Positions 35,225 through 44,191 of a stretch of 64,000 nt of DNA are shown here, one piece after another. The notes below the pieces were generated by a model. It was not told the DNA's origin. It ran no database searches and was given only the letters and a program-made list of their open reading frames with translations. The stretch lies in the NCBI GenBank assembly GCA_910579285.1, contig CAJTTT010000018.1, positions 11,317 through 75,316 on the forward strand, written 5' to 3'. The DNA is from an uncultured Lachnospiraceae bacterium (GTDB lineage: Bacteria > Bacillota > Clostridia > Lachnospirales > Lachnospiraceae). Each line of letters begins with the position of its first letter. Position 1 is the stretch's first letter. A program made the position numbers and the translations under genes.

Positions 35225-36193
35225 CTAACGATTCACATTTTTCAAAGAACCAAGCGCCAGCGCCGCTATGATGATGATGCCCTGCAGCAGAAACTGGAAA
35301 TAGGAAGAAATGCCGAGAAGGTTCAACATATTGTTAATCAGCGTGAGAATCACAACTCCTGCAAGCGTACCGAGCACATCTCCCACGGCCCCTGAAAATA
35401 CGGCTCCTCCGATGATGCTGGATGCGATGGCCCGCAGGGAATAACTGGAACCGATCGTGGGATCGCCGGAATACATATAGGCCGCCAGAAAAACGCCGCC
35501 CACAGCGCTCAAAAGCCCCGCCAGCATATGCGCTATGATCTTTGTCCTCACGGCGTCAATGCCTGTTGCGTATGCCGCCGCATAGTTTCCTCCCACAGCC
35601 CGGATTTTTCTGCCAAGGGGCGTCTGATTCAACACCGCTCTGACGATCACCAGCACAATCAGCAGCAGGAAAAATACCACCGGGATTCCATAGAACTTCC
35701 CTCTCAGAAATTTGGCGAACCCTTTGTGAATGCTGCCGCCCGGCATGGGAAGCAGATACAGCGCAATGCCCCCATACACGGTGGACATGGAAAGGGTAAC
35801 GATCAGAGCCGCCAGCCGGAAACGTCCGATCAGAATGCCGTTGATCAGGCCGCAGACCATACCCGTCACAAGGGCTGCCGCCACACCCGTCACCCATCCC
35901 AAAGGTTCATCCGGCTTCATCAGAACAATGCATACGCAGTTGCTAAGAGACAATATCATGCCGAGAGAAATATCAATCCCGTGGGTCAGAAGACAGATTG
36001 TCTGTCCAAAGGAGACCATCACAAGGGGAAATGCGGTGTATATGACATTGGACAGGTTTCTGCCGGTAAAAAAGCTGTCGTCAAACATCCCGATGAAAAC
36101 CATGAAGAGCACGAGAAACAGATACGCCATGATTACCCCGGAATATTTATATTTGAATTTTTCCTCTTTCATAAGTTTCAGAACTTTTGTCAT
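35225..36193 (-). CDS. Sugar ABC transporter permease (RbsC/YtfT family)
   Basis: About 322 residues, multi-spanning, with the family loop GGNYAAAYATGIDAVRTKI and SSIIGGAVFSGAVGD near the end. The ATG at 36193 has GGAGGTAA at ideal spacing; longer frames overlap the ATPase gene. It forms a heterodimeric channel with the next permease, as in the galactofuranose YtfT/YjfF system. Confidence 0.93.
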   Translation of the reverse strand: MTKVLKLMKEEKFKYKYSGVIMAYLFLVLFMVFIGMFDDSFFTGRNLSNVIYTAFPLVMVSFGQTICLLTHGIDISLGMILSLSNCVCIVLMKPDEPLGWVTGVAAALVTGMVCGLINGILIGRFRLAALIVTLSMSTVYGGIALYLLPMPGGSIHKGFAKFLRGKFYGIPVVFFLLLIVLVIVRAVLNQTPLGRKIRAVGGNYAAAYATGIDAVRTKIIAHMLAGLLSAVGGVFLAAYMYSGDPTIGSSYSLRAIASSIIGGAVFSGAVGDVLGTLAGVVILTLINNMLNLLGISSYFQFLLQGIIIIAALALGSLKNVNR

Positions 36194-36218
36194 AGTTACC
36201 TCCATGTCAGCCATGCGT

Positions 36219-37709
36219 TCACACCGAAATACCCATAGCGCACCGCATAATGTTTTCCTCTGTGATATCCTCACCCTCCAGGATCTGCGTAACCGCCCCT
36301 TCGTACATAACAGCCACCCGGTTGGACATGCCGATGACTTCCATCATGTCACTGGAACACATAATAACTGCCGTTCCCTGTTTTGCCAGATTTTTCATAA
36401 TATTGTAGAACTCGTTTTTTGCCTCCACGTCAATTCCCCTCGTGGGTTCGTGGAACAGTATCACATCCGGGTCAATTCCAAGCTCCTTGCCTAGCACCAC
36501 CTTCTGCTGATTGCCGCCGCTTAAGCTGGATGCCGGGTTGTTTACGTTAAATACCTTGATGGACAGGGATTTCACGGAATGGTCTATGTACGCCTTCTCC
36601 TGAGATGCGCTGATCACGCCCATTCTCGCCCGCCGTCCCAGACTGCAGAGTGCCAGATTGTCCCGGACAGGCAGTCCCAGCATAAGTCCCTCGGTCTTTC
36701 TGTCTGAGGGCACAAGCGCAATTTTGTTTTTCAGGGCAGCCTTCGCATTCTTCACTTTAATCTCCCGGCCTTTCATCCGTATCTCCCCCTTTTCGAGAGG
36801 GTACAGGCCGCTTATGGCGTTCATCAACTCTGTCTGCCCGTGTCCCTGGAGTCCCGCAATCCCGAGTATCTCTCCCTTTTTGACCGCAAAGGAGACTTGC
36901 TGCAGCGCTTTTCCCGTCAGTTCTTTCACCTCAAAAAGCACTTCCTCTGTGATCTGTGTATTCTTTGTCGGGAAAATATTCTGCAAGGACCGCCCTACCA
37001 TCATGCGGATCAGCTCATCCGTATCGATCTCGCTCACCAACTTTGTGTCCACCCGCTCGCCGTCCTTAAATACCGTGACCCGGTCACCGATCTCAAACAC
37101 TTCCTCCAGTCTGTGGGAAATGAAAATAATCGTCTTTCCTTTCTCGATCAGGTTTCTCACGATCTGGAAGAGTTTCTCCACCTCTTTTCTGGCGAGGGCG
37201 GATGTGGGTTCGTCCAGAATAATCAGTTCCGGGTCGTGGAGCAGTATTTTGATGATCTCCACCATCTGCTGCTGCGCCACTGTCAGCTTGCACACGATGG
37301 CATCCAGATCAATCGTTATGCCGTACTGCTCCATAACCGTCTCCGCCTGCCTGCGGATCTTTTTGCGGTCCACAACGCCAAACCTGACCGGCTCCATATT
37401 CAGGAAGAGATTCTCCTCCACCGTCATTTCCCCCACCAGCGTCAATTCCTGGAAGACCATAGCGATTCCCATATCCTGGGACTGTCTGGGCGTCCTGATT
37501 TTTACTTTCTCCCCTTTCAGGCAGATTTCTCCTCTGTCCGCCTCAAACAGTCCCGCCAGTATTTTCAGGATGGTGCTCTTACCGGCCCCGTTTTCTCCTG
37601 CCAGCACATGCACCTCACCTCTGTTGCAGGCAAAATCGACATCCGTCAGCGCTTTACAGCCTCCAAAACTTTTATAGATACCTGACATGCGTAAGATTTC
37701 TTCTGCCAT
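36219..37709 (-). CDS. Sugar ABC transporter ATPase (two nucleotide-binding domains)
   Basis: 496 residues in two halves, RbsA/YtfR type. The first half has Walker A GENGAGKST, signature LTVAQQQM and Walker B LIILDEPTSA. The second half has LSGGNQQKV but a degenerate Walker A, as usual. Its Walker B reads VILFHEPTRGID, with His where Asp is normal. It powers import through the two adjacent permeases. The ATG at 37709 follows GGAGGAA. Confidence 0.94.
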   Translation of the reverse strand: MAEEILRMSGIYKSFGGCKALTDVDFACNRGEVHVLAGENGAGKSTILKILAGLFEADRGEICLKGEKVKIRTPRQSQDMGIAMVFQELTLVGEMTVEENLFLNMEPVRFGVVDRKKIRRQAETVMEQYGITIDLDAIVCKLTVAQQQMVEIIKILLHDPELIILDEPTSALARKEVEKLFQIVRNLIEKGKTIIFISHRLEEVFEIGDRVTVFKDGERVDTKLVSEIDTDELIRMMVGRSLQNIFPTKNTQITEEVLFEVKELTGKALQQVSFAVKKGEILGIAGLQGHGQTELMNAISGLYPLEKGEIRMKGREIKVKNAKAALKNKIALVPSDRKTEGLMLGLPVRDNLALCSLGRRARMGVISASQEKAYIDHSVKSLSIKVFNVNNPASSLSGGNQQKVVLGKELGIDPDVILFHEPTRGIDVEAKNEFYNIMKNLAKQGTAVIMCSSDMMEVIGMSNRVAVMYEGAVTQILEGEDITEENIMRCAMGISV

Positions 37710-37735
37710 GTTTTCCTCCATCCGAGTCTCTTTGT

Positions 37736-38944
37736 CTAATTTCCGGCCTCTTCACCGAACAGCTCCTGCAGCTTTTCTTCCGGCAGTTCCGTGGGCGCCC
37801 AGAAACTGTCTGACAGATCCATCCTCACAAACTCCTCCAGCGTCTCGTTGGTCACGAAATTCACGGTCAGCGTATTGTCCTTTTTGATGTTCAGTCCTTC
37901 CAGCGCATCAATGCCAAGCCGGAGAGCCATTGCCCCGCTCGTATTGGGAGAGATCGGTGCAATTGCCTGGAATCCCTGGTCTACTCTGTCATGCCACACC
38001 TTCAGATAACCGTTGTTCGCCTCTCCGCACATGGGAACCAGTTCCCGTCCTGCCTCCTCAAAAGCGTCTATGGCGCCTCTTGTCATCGCGCCGCCAAGGG
38101 AGAGAACGCCGTCGATCTCGGGATATGCGGAAAGCATACTTTCCACAGCCGCCTTTGCCTTTGCGTAGTCATTGTCACAATAAGATTCCGCAATGATCTC
38201 CATATCAGGGTACTGGGCGATGACATTCTTCGCGCCGTTCACGCGTTTCTCCGCATTGTCCGTGCCTGCCTGTCCCGCAATCAGGATGATCTTTCCTTTG
38301 CCGCCGAGCTGGTCCGCCAGCCACTGCGCGTCCACCCTGCCAAACTCCTCATTGTCGAGAATCAGTTTTGCTGTCAAGTCGTCCGTATCCACGGCACAGT
38401 CAAAGTTCACAACAGCCACGCCTGCCTCCATCGCATCTTCCACTGCCGGTACGAGAGCGGAAGCGGACGCCGCCGTGAGGCAGATCAGATCCACATCCTT
38501 TGTCACCAGATCCGCCATGTCGGATACCTGCTGTGACACATCACCGTCAGAGTTTGTCACATAATATTCACTGATGATGCCCTGCTCCTTGTACAGCTCG
38601 CACTGATGGATAAATGTCTCCTGCATTTCCACCCGCCATGTGTTTGCGAGGGAAAAGTTGCAGAGCGCCACCTTGTAGCCCTGGTTGTTCGGCTTCACAT
38701 TGCCTGCCGTCTCCGGCGTAATCAGTTCATCGGATGTTTCCGCAGTCTCTGTCTCCGCGGCGGGCGCTTCCGCTTCCGCTGTTTCCGGGGCGCTCTCCGT
38801 CTCCTGTGTGTTCTCCGCCTCCACTGCAGGTGTCTCCTCTGCAGCCGGCGCGGGTGTCTTTTCTCCTCCGCATCCTGCCAGTATGCCGGTCAGCAGCGCT
38901 GCTGTCATACCCAGACTTATCAGTTTCTTCACGCTCTTTTTCAT
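37736..38944 (-). CDS. Sugar ABC transporter substrate-binding lipoprotein
   Basis: 402 residues. A lipoprotein signal with lipobox LAGC (Cys near 25) is followed by a Glu/Ala/Thr-rich linker (about 28-75) and a type-I periplasmic-binding fold (VALCNFSLANTWRVEMQ, AGVAVVNFDCAVDTDD, GVLSLGGAMTRGA). It is the first gene of the transporter operon and feeds the two permeases. The start follows AGGAGGTAGC. Confidence 0.94.
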   Translation of the reverse strand: MKKSVKKLISLGMTAALLTGILAGCGGEKTPAPAAEETPAVEAENTQETESAPETAEAEAPAAETETAETSDELITPETAGNVKPNNQGYKVALCNFSLANTWRVEMQETFIHQCELYKEQGIISEYYVTNSDGDVSQQVSDMADLVTKDVDLICLTAASASALVPAVEDAMEAGVAVVNFDCAVDTDDLTAKLILDNEEFGRVDAQWLADQLGGKGKIILIAGQAGTDNAEKRVNGAKNVIAQYPDMEIIAESYCDNDYAKAKAAVESMLSAYPEIDGVLSLGGAMTRGAIDAFEEAGRELVPMCGEANNGYLKVWHDRVDQGFQAIAPISPNTSGAMALRLGIDALEGLNIKKDNTLTVNFVTNETLEEFVRMDLSDSFWAPTELPEEKLQELFGEEAGN

Positions 38945-38979
38945 ATGCTACCTCCTGTCAATTTATTTTTGATACTCCC

Positions 38980-38985
38980 ATTATA
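38980..38985 (-). promoter_or_regulatory. -10 element of the sugar ABC operon promoter
   Basis: A perfect TATAAT on the minus strand with no good -35 at 16-18 bp, the pattern of an activator-dependent promoter. Confidence 0.5.
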
Positions 38986-39019
38986 GGTTTTCCCTCCAGA
39001 ACGGAATATGCAACAATCT

Positions 39020-39038
39020 CAGATTTTTCTCTAATCTG
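39020..39038 (-). promoter_or_regulatory. Inverted repeat upstream of the sugar ABC promoter
   Basis: CAGATT(7)AATCTG, about 35 bp upstream of the TATAAT. It is a candidate activator site for the YesN-type regulator of this locus. Confidence 0.4.
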
Positions 39039-39054
39039 ATAAGAATACGGACAC

Positions 39055-39090
39055 AAAAAAGACGGCACAGGAAACCTTTCCCATACCGTC
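39055..39090 (-). terminator. Intrinsic terminator of the chemoreceptor gene
   Basis: GACGG...CCGTC stem containing GGGAAA/TTTCC, followed on the minus strand by TTTTTTGTG. Confidence 0.85.
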
Positions 39091-39120
39091 TGTCAGTAAC
39101 TCTATGAACCGGCCGAATGT

Positions 39121-40800
39121 CTAGCCCCGAAGCTGGAAATGCCGCACTGCCGCCTGCAGTCTCTCCGCATGGTGGCGCAGCTCCTGCGCGGAGGAAGCCG
39201 ACTCCTCCGCCGTGTTGGCATTGGTCTGCACAACCGCGGAGATATTTTCCATTCCCTCCGTCAGCTGGCTTAAGGATTCCGCCTGCTGTTTGGCAGAATC
39301 TGCAATGTGTTCCACCAGCTCAGCCGACTGTCTGGAACTGGAAACCACATTGGTAAGCGCCGTCATGGTTTCCCCGGACAGGGAAGTGCCATACTGGACA
39401 AGCTGGACCGAATTGACAATCAGATCCGTAATATTCTTGGCAGACTCCGCGCTCTTGGCGGCAAGCTGCTGCACTTCGTTCGCAACCACCGCAAACCCTT
39501 TTCCTGCGGCTCCGACCCTGGCTGCCTCAACGGAAGCGTTCAACGCCAGAATGTTGGTCTGGAATGAAATATCTTCTATGGTCTTGATGATACCGCTGAT
39601 CTGATCCGACGATTCCGAAATATCGGCGATTGCAGATGACAGCGCATCCATTTTCTGACTGCACACGGCAAGCTGGCTCTCCGTCTCCACTGCCGATTTG
39701 CGGGCATTGTCCGCATCCTTGGAAGTGCGTTTCACCTGCCCGGAAATATCCTGAATGCCGGCAGAGAGTTCTTCCACAGCGGCCGCCTGCTGAACCGCGC
39801 CGTCGGACAGGGTCTGTGCGCTGACAGCCATCCGCTCGGACCTGTCGGAAACCTTCCCGGCGGTCTGGTGAATCCGGCTTAAAGCGTCATTGAGCCCGTC
39901 CAGAATCTGGCGCATGGCATCCTGTATCGGTAAAAACTCTCCACGGTAACTGCTGTCGATGGACAGGTTCATATTGCCCTGCGCCATCTCTGAAAGCTTA
40001 TTGTCAATATCCGAGATATATTTTCTCAGTTCTCCCTTTGTCTCATGGATGGAAGCTACCAGCATACCAATCTCTGACGTGTCGGAACGAAAACCAAACT
40101 CTGCCGAAAGATTTCCCTGGGAAATTTCTCCCATCTGGTCGCGCACGGCGATGACAGGGCGCAAAATCTTCCTGCGTATCACCCACATACTGATCAGCTG
40201 GAGCGTGCCCACCATAGCCAGGGCAATCACCATCAGAAACTGGATCATGCTGCTGGAATGGGTGAGTGCATCCACCTCCTGGAGGGTTCTCGCATCCAGA
40301 GTTGCCAAAAACTGTTCCTTCAATGCATTAATCTTTGTGATGGAATCCTTGTACTCCTCACCGTAAACATAGTCGACAGCGGCGCTCTGTTCACCGGCCT
40401 GTACCTGCTTCATCGCCTGTTCCTCCAGGGGAACCAGCTGGTTTGAGAGGCCGTACATATCGTCAATCATCTTCTGCTCTTCGTTCGTGATGCCGATTTC
40501 CTGCATGGCCGCCACACCGATATCCCGGTTTTTCAGGGTGTTGACTTCGTTCCAGTAATTGTCATAATGCTCCTGATTCCCGGTGGATGCGTAGGCGCGC
40601 ACTTCGTTGGTCAGATAGGCGGAACCGTTCATAAAACGGTTGGCATTATAGGTCAGCTCAAAGCGGTCCTCGTTTGCACTTTCCAACTGCCGGCTTACAT
40701 CACTGTATGTAACCAGGAGCACCAGCATAAACAGCAGCGCGCAGATCGAGCCGACATTCAGAATCGTTGTCAGCGTTGATTGATTTATTGCTTTTTTCAT
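39121..40800 (-). CDS. Methyl-accepting chemotaxis protein
   Basis: 559 residues: membrane helix 12-30, an extracellular four-helix-bundle sensor (about 32-185), a second membrane helix (190-212), HAMP, then the signalling coiled coil. The hairpin-tip consensus is visible as GKGFAVVANEVQQLAAKSAE. It should relay ligand occupancy to CheA/CheW, which are not in this window. It sits directly upstream of the sugar transporter operon but has its own terminator. A strong ribosome site is lacking. Confidence 0.94.
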   Translation of the reverse strand: MKKAINQSTLTTILNVGSICALLFMLVLLVTYSDVSRQLESANEDRFELTYNANRFMNGSAYLTNEVRAYASTGNQEHYDNYWNEVNTLKNRDIGVAAMQEIGITNEEQKMIDDMYGLSNQLVPLEEQAMKQVQAGEQSAAVDYVYGEEYKDSITKINALKEQFLATLDARTLQEVDALTHSSSMIQFLMVIALAMVGTLQLISMWVIRRKILRPVIAVRDQMGEISQGNLSAEFGFRSDTSEIGMLVASIHETKGELRKYISDIDNKLSEMAQGNMNLSIDSSYRGEFLPIQDAMRQILDGLNDALSRIHQTAGKVSDRSERMAVSAQTLSDGAVQQAAAVEELSAGIQDISGQVKRTSKDADNARKSAVETESQLAVCSQKMDALSSAIADISESSDQISGIIKTIEDISFQTNILALNASVEAARVGAAGKGFAVVANEVQQLAAKSAESAKNITDLIVNSVQLVQYGTSLSGETMTALTNVVSSSRQSAELVEHIADSAKQQAESLSQLTEGMENISAVVQTNANTAEESASSAQELRHHAERLQAAVRHFQLRG

Positions 40801-40843
40801 TCTTTATAACCATACCTTTCCGCCTCAAAGGCTCCAAATATAC

Positions 40844-41025
40844 TTAAAAGATAGTATTGCCAAGATCATAGCATAAATGGACGCGCATAGCAAGCTGTTC
40901 ACTCCTTAACATCTGCCAGGCTTTATCACAAGTGTAGTCCATGACAAAAAATAACCCGCCCCATCCAGCGTGAGACACAGTCACGCATTCAGGGTCAGGT
41001 CATCCTCCACAACCAGAATTTTCAA
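40844..41025 (-). pseudogene. Fossil 5' end of a response regulator
   Basis: On the minus strand a TTG at 41025 opens KILVVEDDLTLNA, the classic start of an OmpR-type receiver, then an in-frame TGA. The same frame continues LCLTLDGAGYF. A frameshift at a T6 run moves the match to a second frame: VMDYTCDKAWQMLRSEQLA, the next receiver segment. The phospho-acceptor region, DNA-binding domain and partner kinase are gone. The remnant fills the spacer between the chemoreceptor and the alarmone synthetase. Confidence 0.75.
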
Positions 41026-41071
41026 CACAGGAGTCACCACTCCCTCTCTGAAGTACCTTGGGAAATTCCTC

Positions 41072-41722
41072 TTACTCTTCGCTTTCCTGTTCGATATGCT
41101 GGATCTCTTCATTCAGCGACATCATTCTCGCATCCAGCGCGGAAACCATCTGCGCGCATTCCACAAGCTGTTCCTTGATGTGTTCCGGCGCGTTGCCTTC
41201 GAATTTATAGTGGATCTTGTGCTCCAGACTGGCCCAGAAGTCCATCGCCACTGTGCGGATCTGGATTTCCACCTTCGTGTCCGCAATGCGGTCCGAAAGA
41301 TAAACGGGAACCGTGACAAGCATATGATAGCTCTTATAACCGCTGGCCTTCGGATTCACAATATAATCCTTCACCGACATGACACGAATGTCACTTTGAC
41401 TGCTTATCATCTCCGCTATCTGGTATATGTCCGAGGCAAAGGAACAGATCACACGGATGCCCGCAATGTCATTGACATGGCTCACCATATTGTCAATGGT
41501 GGATTCATAGCCGTGCTTCTTCAGCTTCTTCACTATGCTCTCCGGCGTCTTGATACGCCACTTGATATGTTCGATCGGATTGTACCGATGTACATGCTGA
41601 AACTCATCGTTTAAAATTTCCAGCTTTGTGGAAATCTGTTTCAGGGCCGAATTATAAATCAGCTGTACTTCTTTCCAACTGTCTATATCGCCGTCTTTTC
41701 CTCTATCTACCACTACTTCCAT
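41072..41722 (-). CDS. relQ: Small alarmone synthetase (RelQ/YjbM type)
   Basis: 216 residues with only the (p)ppGpp synthetase domain. Signatures are RIKTPESIVKKLKKHG, DIAGIRVIC, GYKSYHMLV and VEIQIRTVAMDFWASLEHKI. It lacks the HD hydrolase and TGS/ACT regions of Rel. It should transfer pyrophosphate from ATP to GDP/GTP, giving stress-induced alarmone. It is a single-gene unit preceded by AT-rich DNA with two TATAAT boxes. Confidence 0.93.
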   Translation of the reverse strand: MEVVVDRGKDGDIDSWKEVQLIYNSALKQISTKLEILNDEFQHVHRYNPIEHIKWRIKTPESIVKKLKKHGYESTIDNMVSHVNDIAGIRVICSFASDIYQIAEMISSQSDIRVMSVKDYIVNPKASGYKSYHMLVTVPVYLSDRIADTKVEIQIRTVAMDFWASLEHKIHYKFEGNAPEHIKEQLVECAQMVSALDARMMSLNEEIQHIEQESEE

Positions 41723-41810
41723 TTTAAGAATCCCCCGAATTTATATTTCTCATTCCGTTGCATTCCCTGCGCACCGCCTGTAAAGACTATGCGCGCCATC
41801 CATTGCGTGT

Positions 41811-41848
41811 ATTATACCATACTTCTTATTTAAAATGTGTATATTATA
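41811..41848 (-). promoter_or_regulatory. Two TATAAT boxes upstream of relQ
   Basis: Minus-strand TATAAT at 41811-41816 and 41843-41848 in very AT-rich DNA; -35 elements are poor. Either could start the relQ transcript. Confidence 0.45.
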
Positions 41849-41873
41849 CAATATTTTCGAATTATTTAATAAT

Positions 41874-43589
41874 TTATTGTATATTTTCACTTTGCCCGTT
41901 TGTGTCCGCTGCAAAACACGGCCATATGACGGGAACCGTCACCATCAGCGGGTATGCGTACCGTACCAGCACCGTGGGAGAAAGCAGAAGAGTCAGACAG
42001 TAGGCCGCGAGAAATACTGCTGGCAGCGTCTCCCGGTATCTTTTCCTGTAAAACGCCGTTACCATGTACAGAAACAGCAGCCACCAGTACAGCGCCGGTG
42101 CGAAGAGAAGTCTCACCACAGGTATCTCACTGTATGCGTTATCCGATACGATCCTTTCCAGAAAGACGCGCAGTCCGGGCAGCAGGCTTTGCTCCACCAC
42201 TTCAAATCCGGCCGGCATGGTGCGGTTATCCGTGGAGAGATATCCGAAACCGCTCTCCGTTCCGATCCCGTACACCTGGGCGTGGGAAGTGTCCCACAGA
42301 TACCAGAGTCCCAGAGAATTATCCAGAAAAGCATCGATGTAAATTGCCGGCTGTGAAAGCCCGAGCTTTATCCATGTGCGAACCAGTCCTGCCGGATCAT
42401 CGTGAATCACAGCCCGGCTTTTCACAGGATCCGCCAGATGGGGATTGTAGGCCGCGAAAACCCATTCTGAGGGAATGTATTTTTCCAGCTCCTGCCGGAG
42501 TTCGGGCGCTATTTTTTCCTCCGCCTTCACCCGCGTGCGCGCCATCTGCTGCAGCGGCACGCTCAGCATTTCACGCGGACTGCCGTTCTGCGCGTGGGTG
42601 ACGGCCTTTAACGAAAACGCGCATACGCCGTACAGCGCCAACGTGACCAGCGCCATGCGAAGATATGCCTTCCGCTCCCCTGGCTTTGCCTTCCTCATGC
42701 CCCAAAATACAATCGGAATGCTTACCACAAAAGCATACACCGCATTGTTCCGAAACAACAGCATCAACACCCCCAGAACGATGCAGACCGCCTGTTCCTT
42801 CCCGCCTATCCCCATATCCCGGCCGCACACTGCACGATAAAGGCACAGTGTATAGAGCAGCACAAGAGCCGAAAAAAGCACATCCTTCGTGGTACTGAGC
42901 GCCAGAACCGAATTGGCCGGAAAGAGTGCAAAAAAAAGAAGCAGAACCGCCCGCGCCCACCCGGAAACCCGTCTCCTGTGCAAAAAGGAAAGCGCCCAGC
43001 CGAAAGCGGCGGCCATCAGCGCCATCTGCACCGCCGAGTGGACAGCCATGCCTGTGGAGCTGGAACCGGCCGCAATTCCAAGCCGGAAAAAGGCTCCCAG
43101 AAATAAGGTATGCACCAGCGGATGATGTGTGCTGTAGTCTTTGGCCATCACCTGATAAAGCTGCCCCTCCGCGTCATAGGCAAACACAGACGGATAATAG
43201 GCGAAAAAAACCGGCAGCCAGAAGAGAAAAATCAACAGACTGCAGAAGAGCCACACCTGCCACGCACGGCGCGCCTCCTGGCGTTTCGCCGCTTCATCTG
43301 CCGTCCGTTTCCCTTTCCCGCCACATATGACAATAGCTGCAGCCCCCGCAGCAGGTACGGAAAGAACCGCCGTTTCCAGCAAAAACAATAAAAAACTGCC
43401 CGCGTAAGCCGCTGCCGAACCGCCGCGGCCAAACACCGATCCCTCATGGACAAGCCGCCAGCCAAGCACACAGGACGCGGCAAACGGAATGCCCCAGAGG
43501 AGGGCATAAAAAAGAAGCCTTCTGTTTTCCACCAACAATATATATATGTCCGATTTCCAAATATATGCTATTTTTTTTCTACTTTTCAT
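41874..43589 (-). CDS. Large multi-pass membrane protein (DUF6020-like)
   Basis: 571 residues with 11-13 predicted membrane helices. The conserved early loop FFAYYPSVFAYDAEGQLYQV and the following HHPLVHTLFLG are characteristic of DUF6020-type proteins, which resemble GT-C glycosyltransferases. A large extracellular loop lies near 340-470. No ribosome site precedes the ATG at 43589. Instead a promoter (TTGCTG, 17 bp, TATACT) ends 6 bases before it, which points to a leaderless transcript. Confidence 0.75.
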   Translation of the reverse strand: MKSRKKIAYIWKSDIYILLVENRRLLFYALLWGIPFAASCVLGWRLVHEGSVFGRGGSAAAYAGSFLLFLLETAVLSVPAAGAAAIVICGGKGKRTADEAAKRQEARRAWQVWLFCSLLIFLFWLPVFFAYYPSVFAYDAEGQLYQVMAKDYSTHHPLVHTLFLGAFFRLGIAAGSSSTGMAVHSAVQMALMAAAFGWALSFLHRRRVSGWARAVLLLFFALFPANSVLALSTTKDVLFSALVLLYTLCLYRAVCGRDMGIGGKEQAVCIVLGVLMLLFRNNAVYAFVVSIPIVFWGMRKAKPGERKAYLRMALVTLALYGVCAFSLKAVTHAQNGSPREMLSVPLQQMARTRVKAEEKIAPELRQELEKYIPSEWVFAAYNPHLADPVKSRAVIHDDPAGLVRTWIKLGLSQPAIYIDAFLDNSLGLWYLWDTSHAQVYGIGTESGFGYLSTDNRTMPAGFEVVEQSLLPGLRVFLERIVSDNAYSEIPVVRLLFAPALYWWLLFLYMVTAFYRKRYRETLPAVFLAAYCLTLLLSPTVLVRYAYPLMVTVPVIWPCFAADTNGQSENIQ

Positions 43590-43595
43590 GGAAAC

Positions 43596-43624
43596 AGTAT
43601 ATCATATATAAAGAGTGCCAGCAA
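43596..43624 (-). promoter_or_regulatory. Promoter placed for a leaderless transcript
   Basis: TTGCTG at 43619-43624 and TATACT at 43596-43601, 17-bp spacer; the predicted start of transcription falls on the ATG of the DUF6020-like gene. Confidence 0.55.
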
Positions 43625-43644
43625 AACATTTAAAAAGGCAAGAC

Positions 43645-43673
43645 TTTACTTTTATGACCGGGATTTGTATATT
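43645..43673 (+). promoter_or_regulatory. Promoter for the 88-residue gene
   Basis: TTTACT at 43645-43650 and TATATT at 43668-43673 with a 17-bp spacer, on the plus strand. Confidence 0.5.
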
Positions 43674-43753
43674 GGTATGAGAACAGCGGATAACGGTGAA
43701 GCGATGGTTTCAAAAAAGCCTGCGGCTGAGCCGTCACGGAAATGAGGTGAGAT

Positions 43754-44020
43754 ATGTTTCGTCTATGGGCAAAGGAGTTTAAAGACAACCGAATGGTAAG
43801 AGATACCGTAATTGAGGACGGGCGGGAGGAGACGCGCACCCACAAGGTATTCGACGCCCTGGAAAAAGTCTGCCTGCAGTTCGACCTGGGAAAACCGATC
43901 TGGCTGGAGTCTACCGTCTCCGAATTTAAGCGGCACAGCAAAGCCCGTTTCAGTCAGGATCATTTCATAGAAGAGATTGATTTCGATTTTCTGGAAATTC
44001 ATGTGATCGAGGAGGACTGA
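43754..44020 (+). CDS. Small conserved-looking protein of unknown function
   Basis: 88 residues, soluble, acidic C-terminus, family not named. The composition (LWAKEFKDNRMVRDTVIED, FDALEKVCLQFDLGKPIWL) looks like a genuine folded protein. GAGGTGAGAT sits at the right distance from the ATG, and a promoter lies about 80 bases upstream. It is one of the few plus-strand genes and stands alone. Confidence 0.75.
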   Translation: MFRLWAKEFKDNRMVRDTVIEDGREETRTHKVFDALEKVCLQFDLGKPIWLESTVSEFKRHSKARFSQDHFIEEIDFDFLEIHVIEED

Positions 44021-44094
44021 GACTCCCGGGCGGGAGATCTGGACTGCCAAACCCGTGGTTCGGAAACCAGGTTCACAAAAAATGCATAAAATGA

Positions 44095-44123
44095 TTGACT
44101 TTGCACACATTAGGTAGTAGTAT
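44095..44123 (+). promoter_or_regulatory. Promoter for the hemolysin III gene
   Basis: TTGACT at 44095-44100 and TAGTAT at 44118-44123, 17-bp spacer, about 70 bases before the ATG. Confidence 0.7.
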
Positions 44124-44191
44124 CATAGTATATAACACATAGTTTTAAAAACTACATGTCAAGGTTTTAACATCATAAAGGAGTTGATTTT

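Noticed and set aside
43446..43745. 99-codon plus-strand frame upstream of the 88-residue gene
   Set aside because: It starts inside the opposite gene, runs over two promoters and has no ribosome site.
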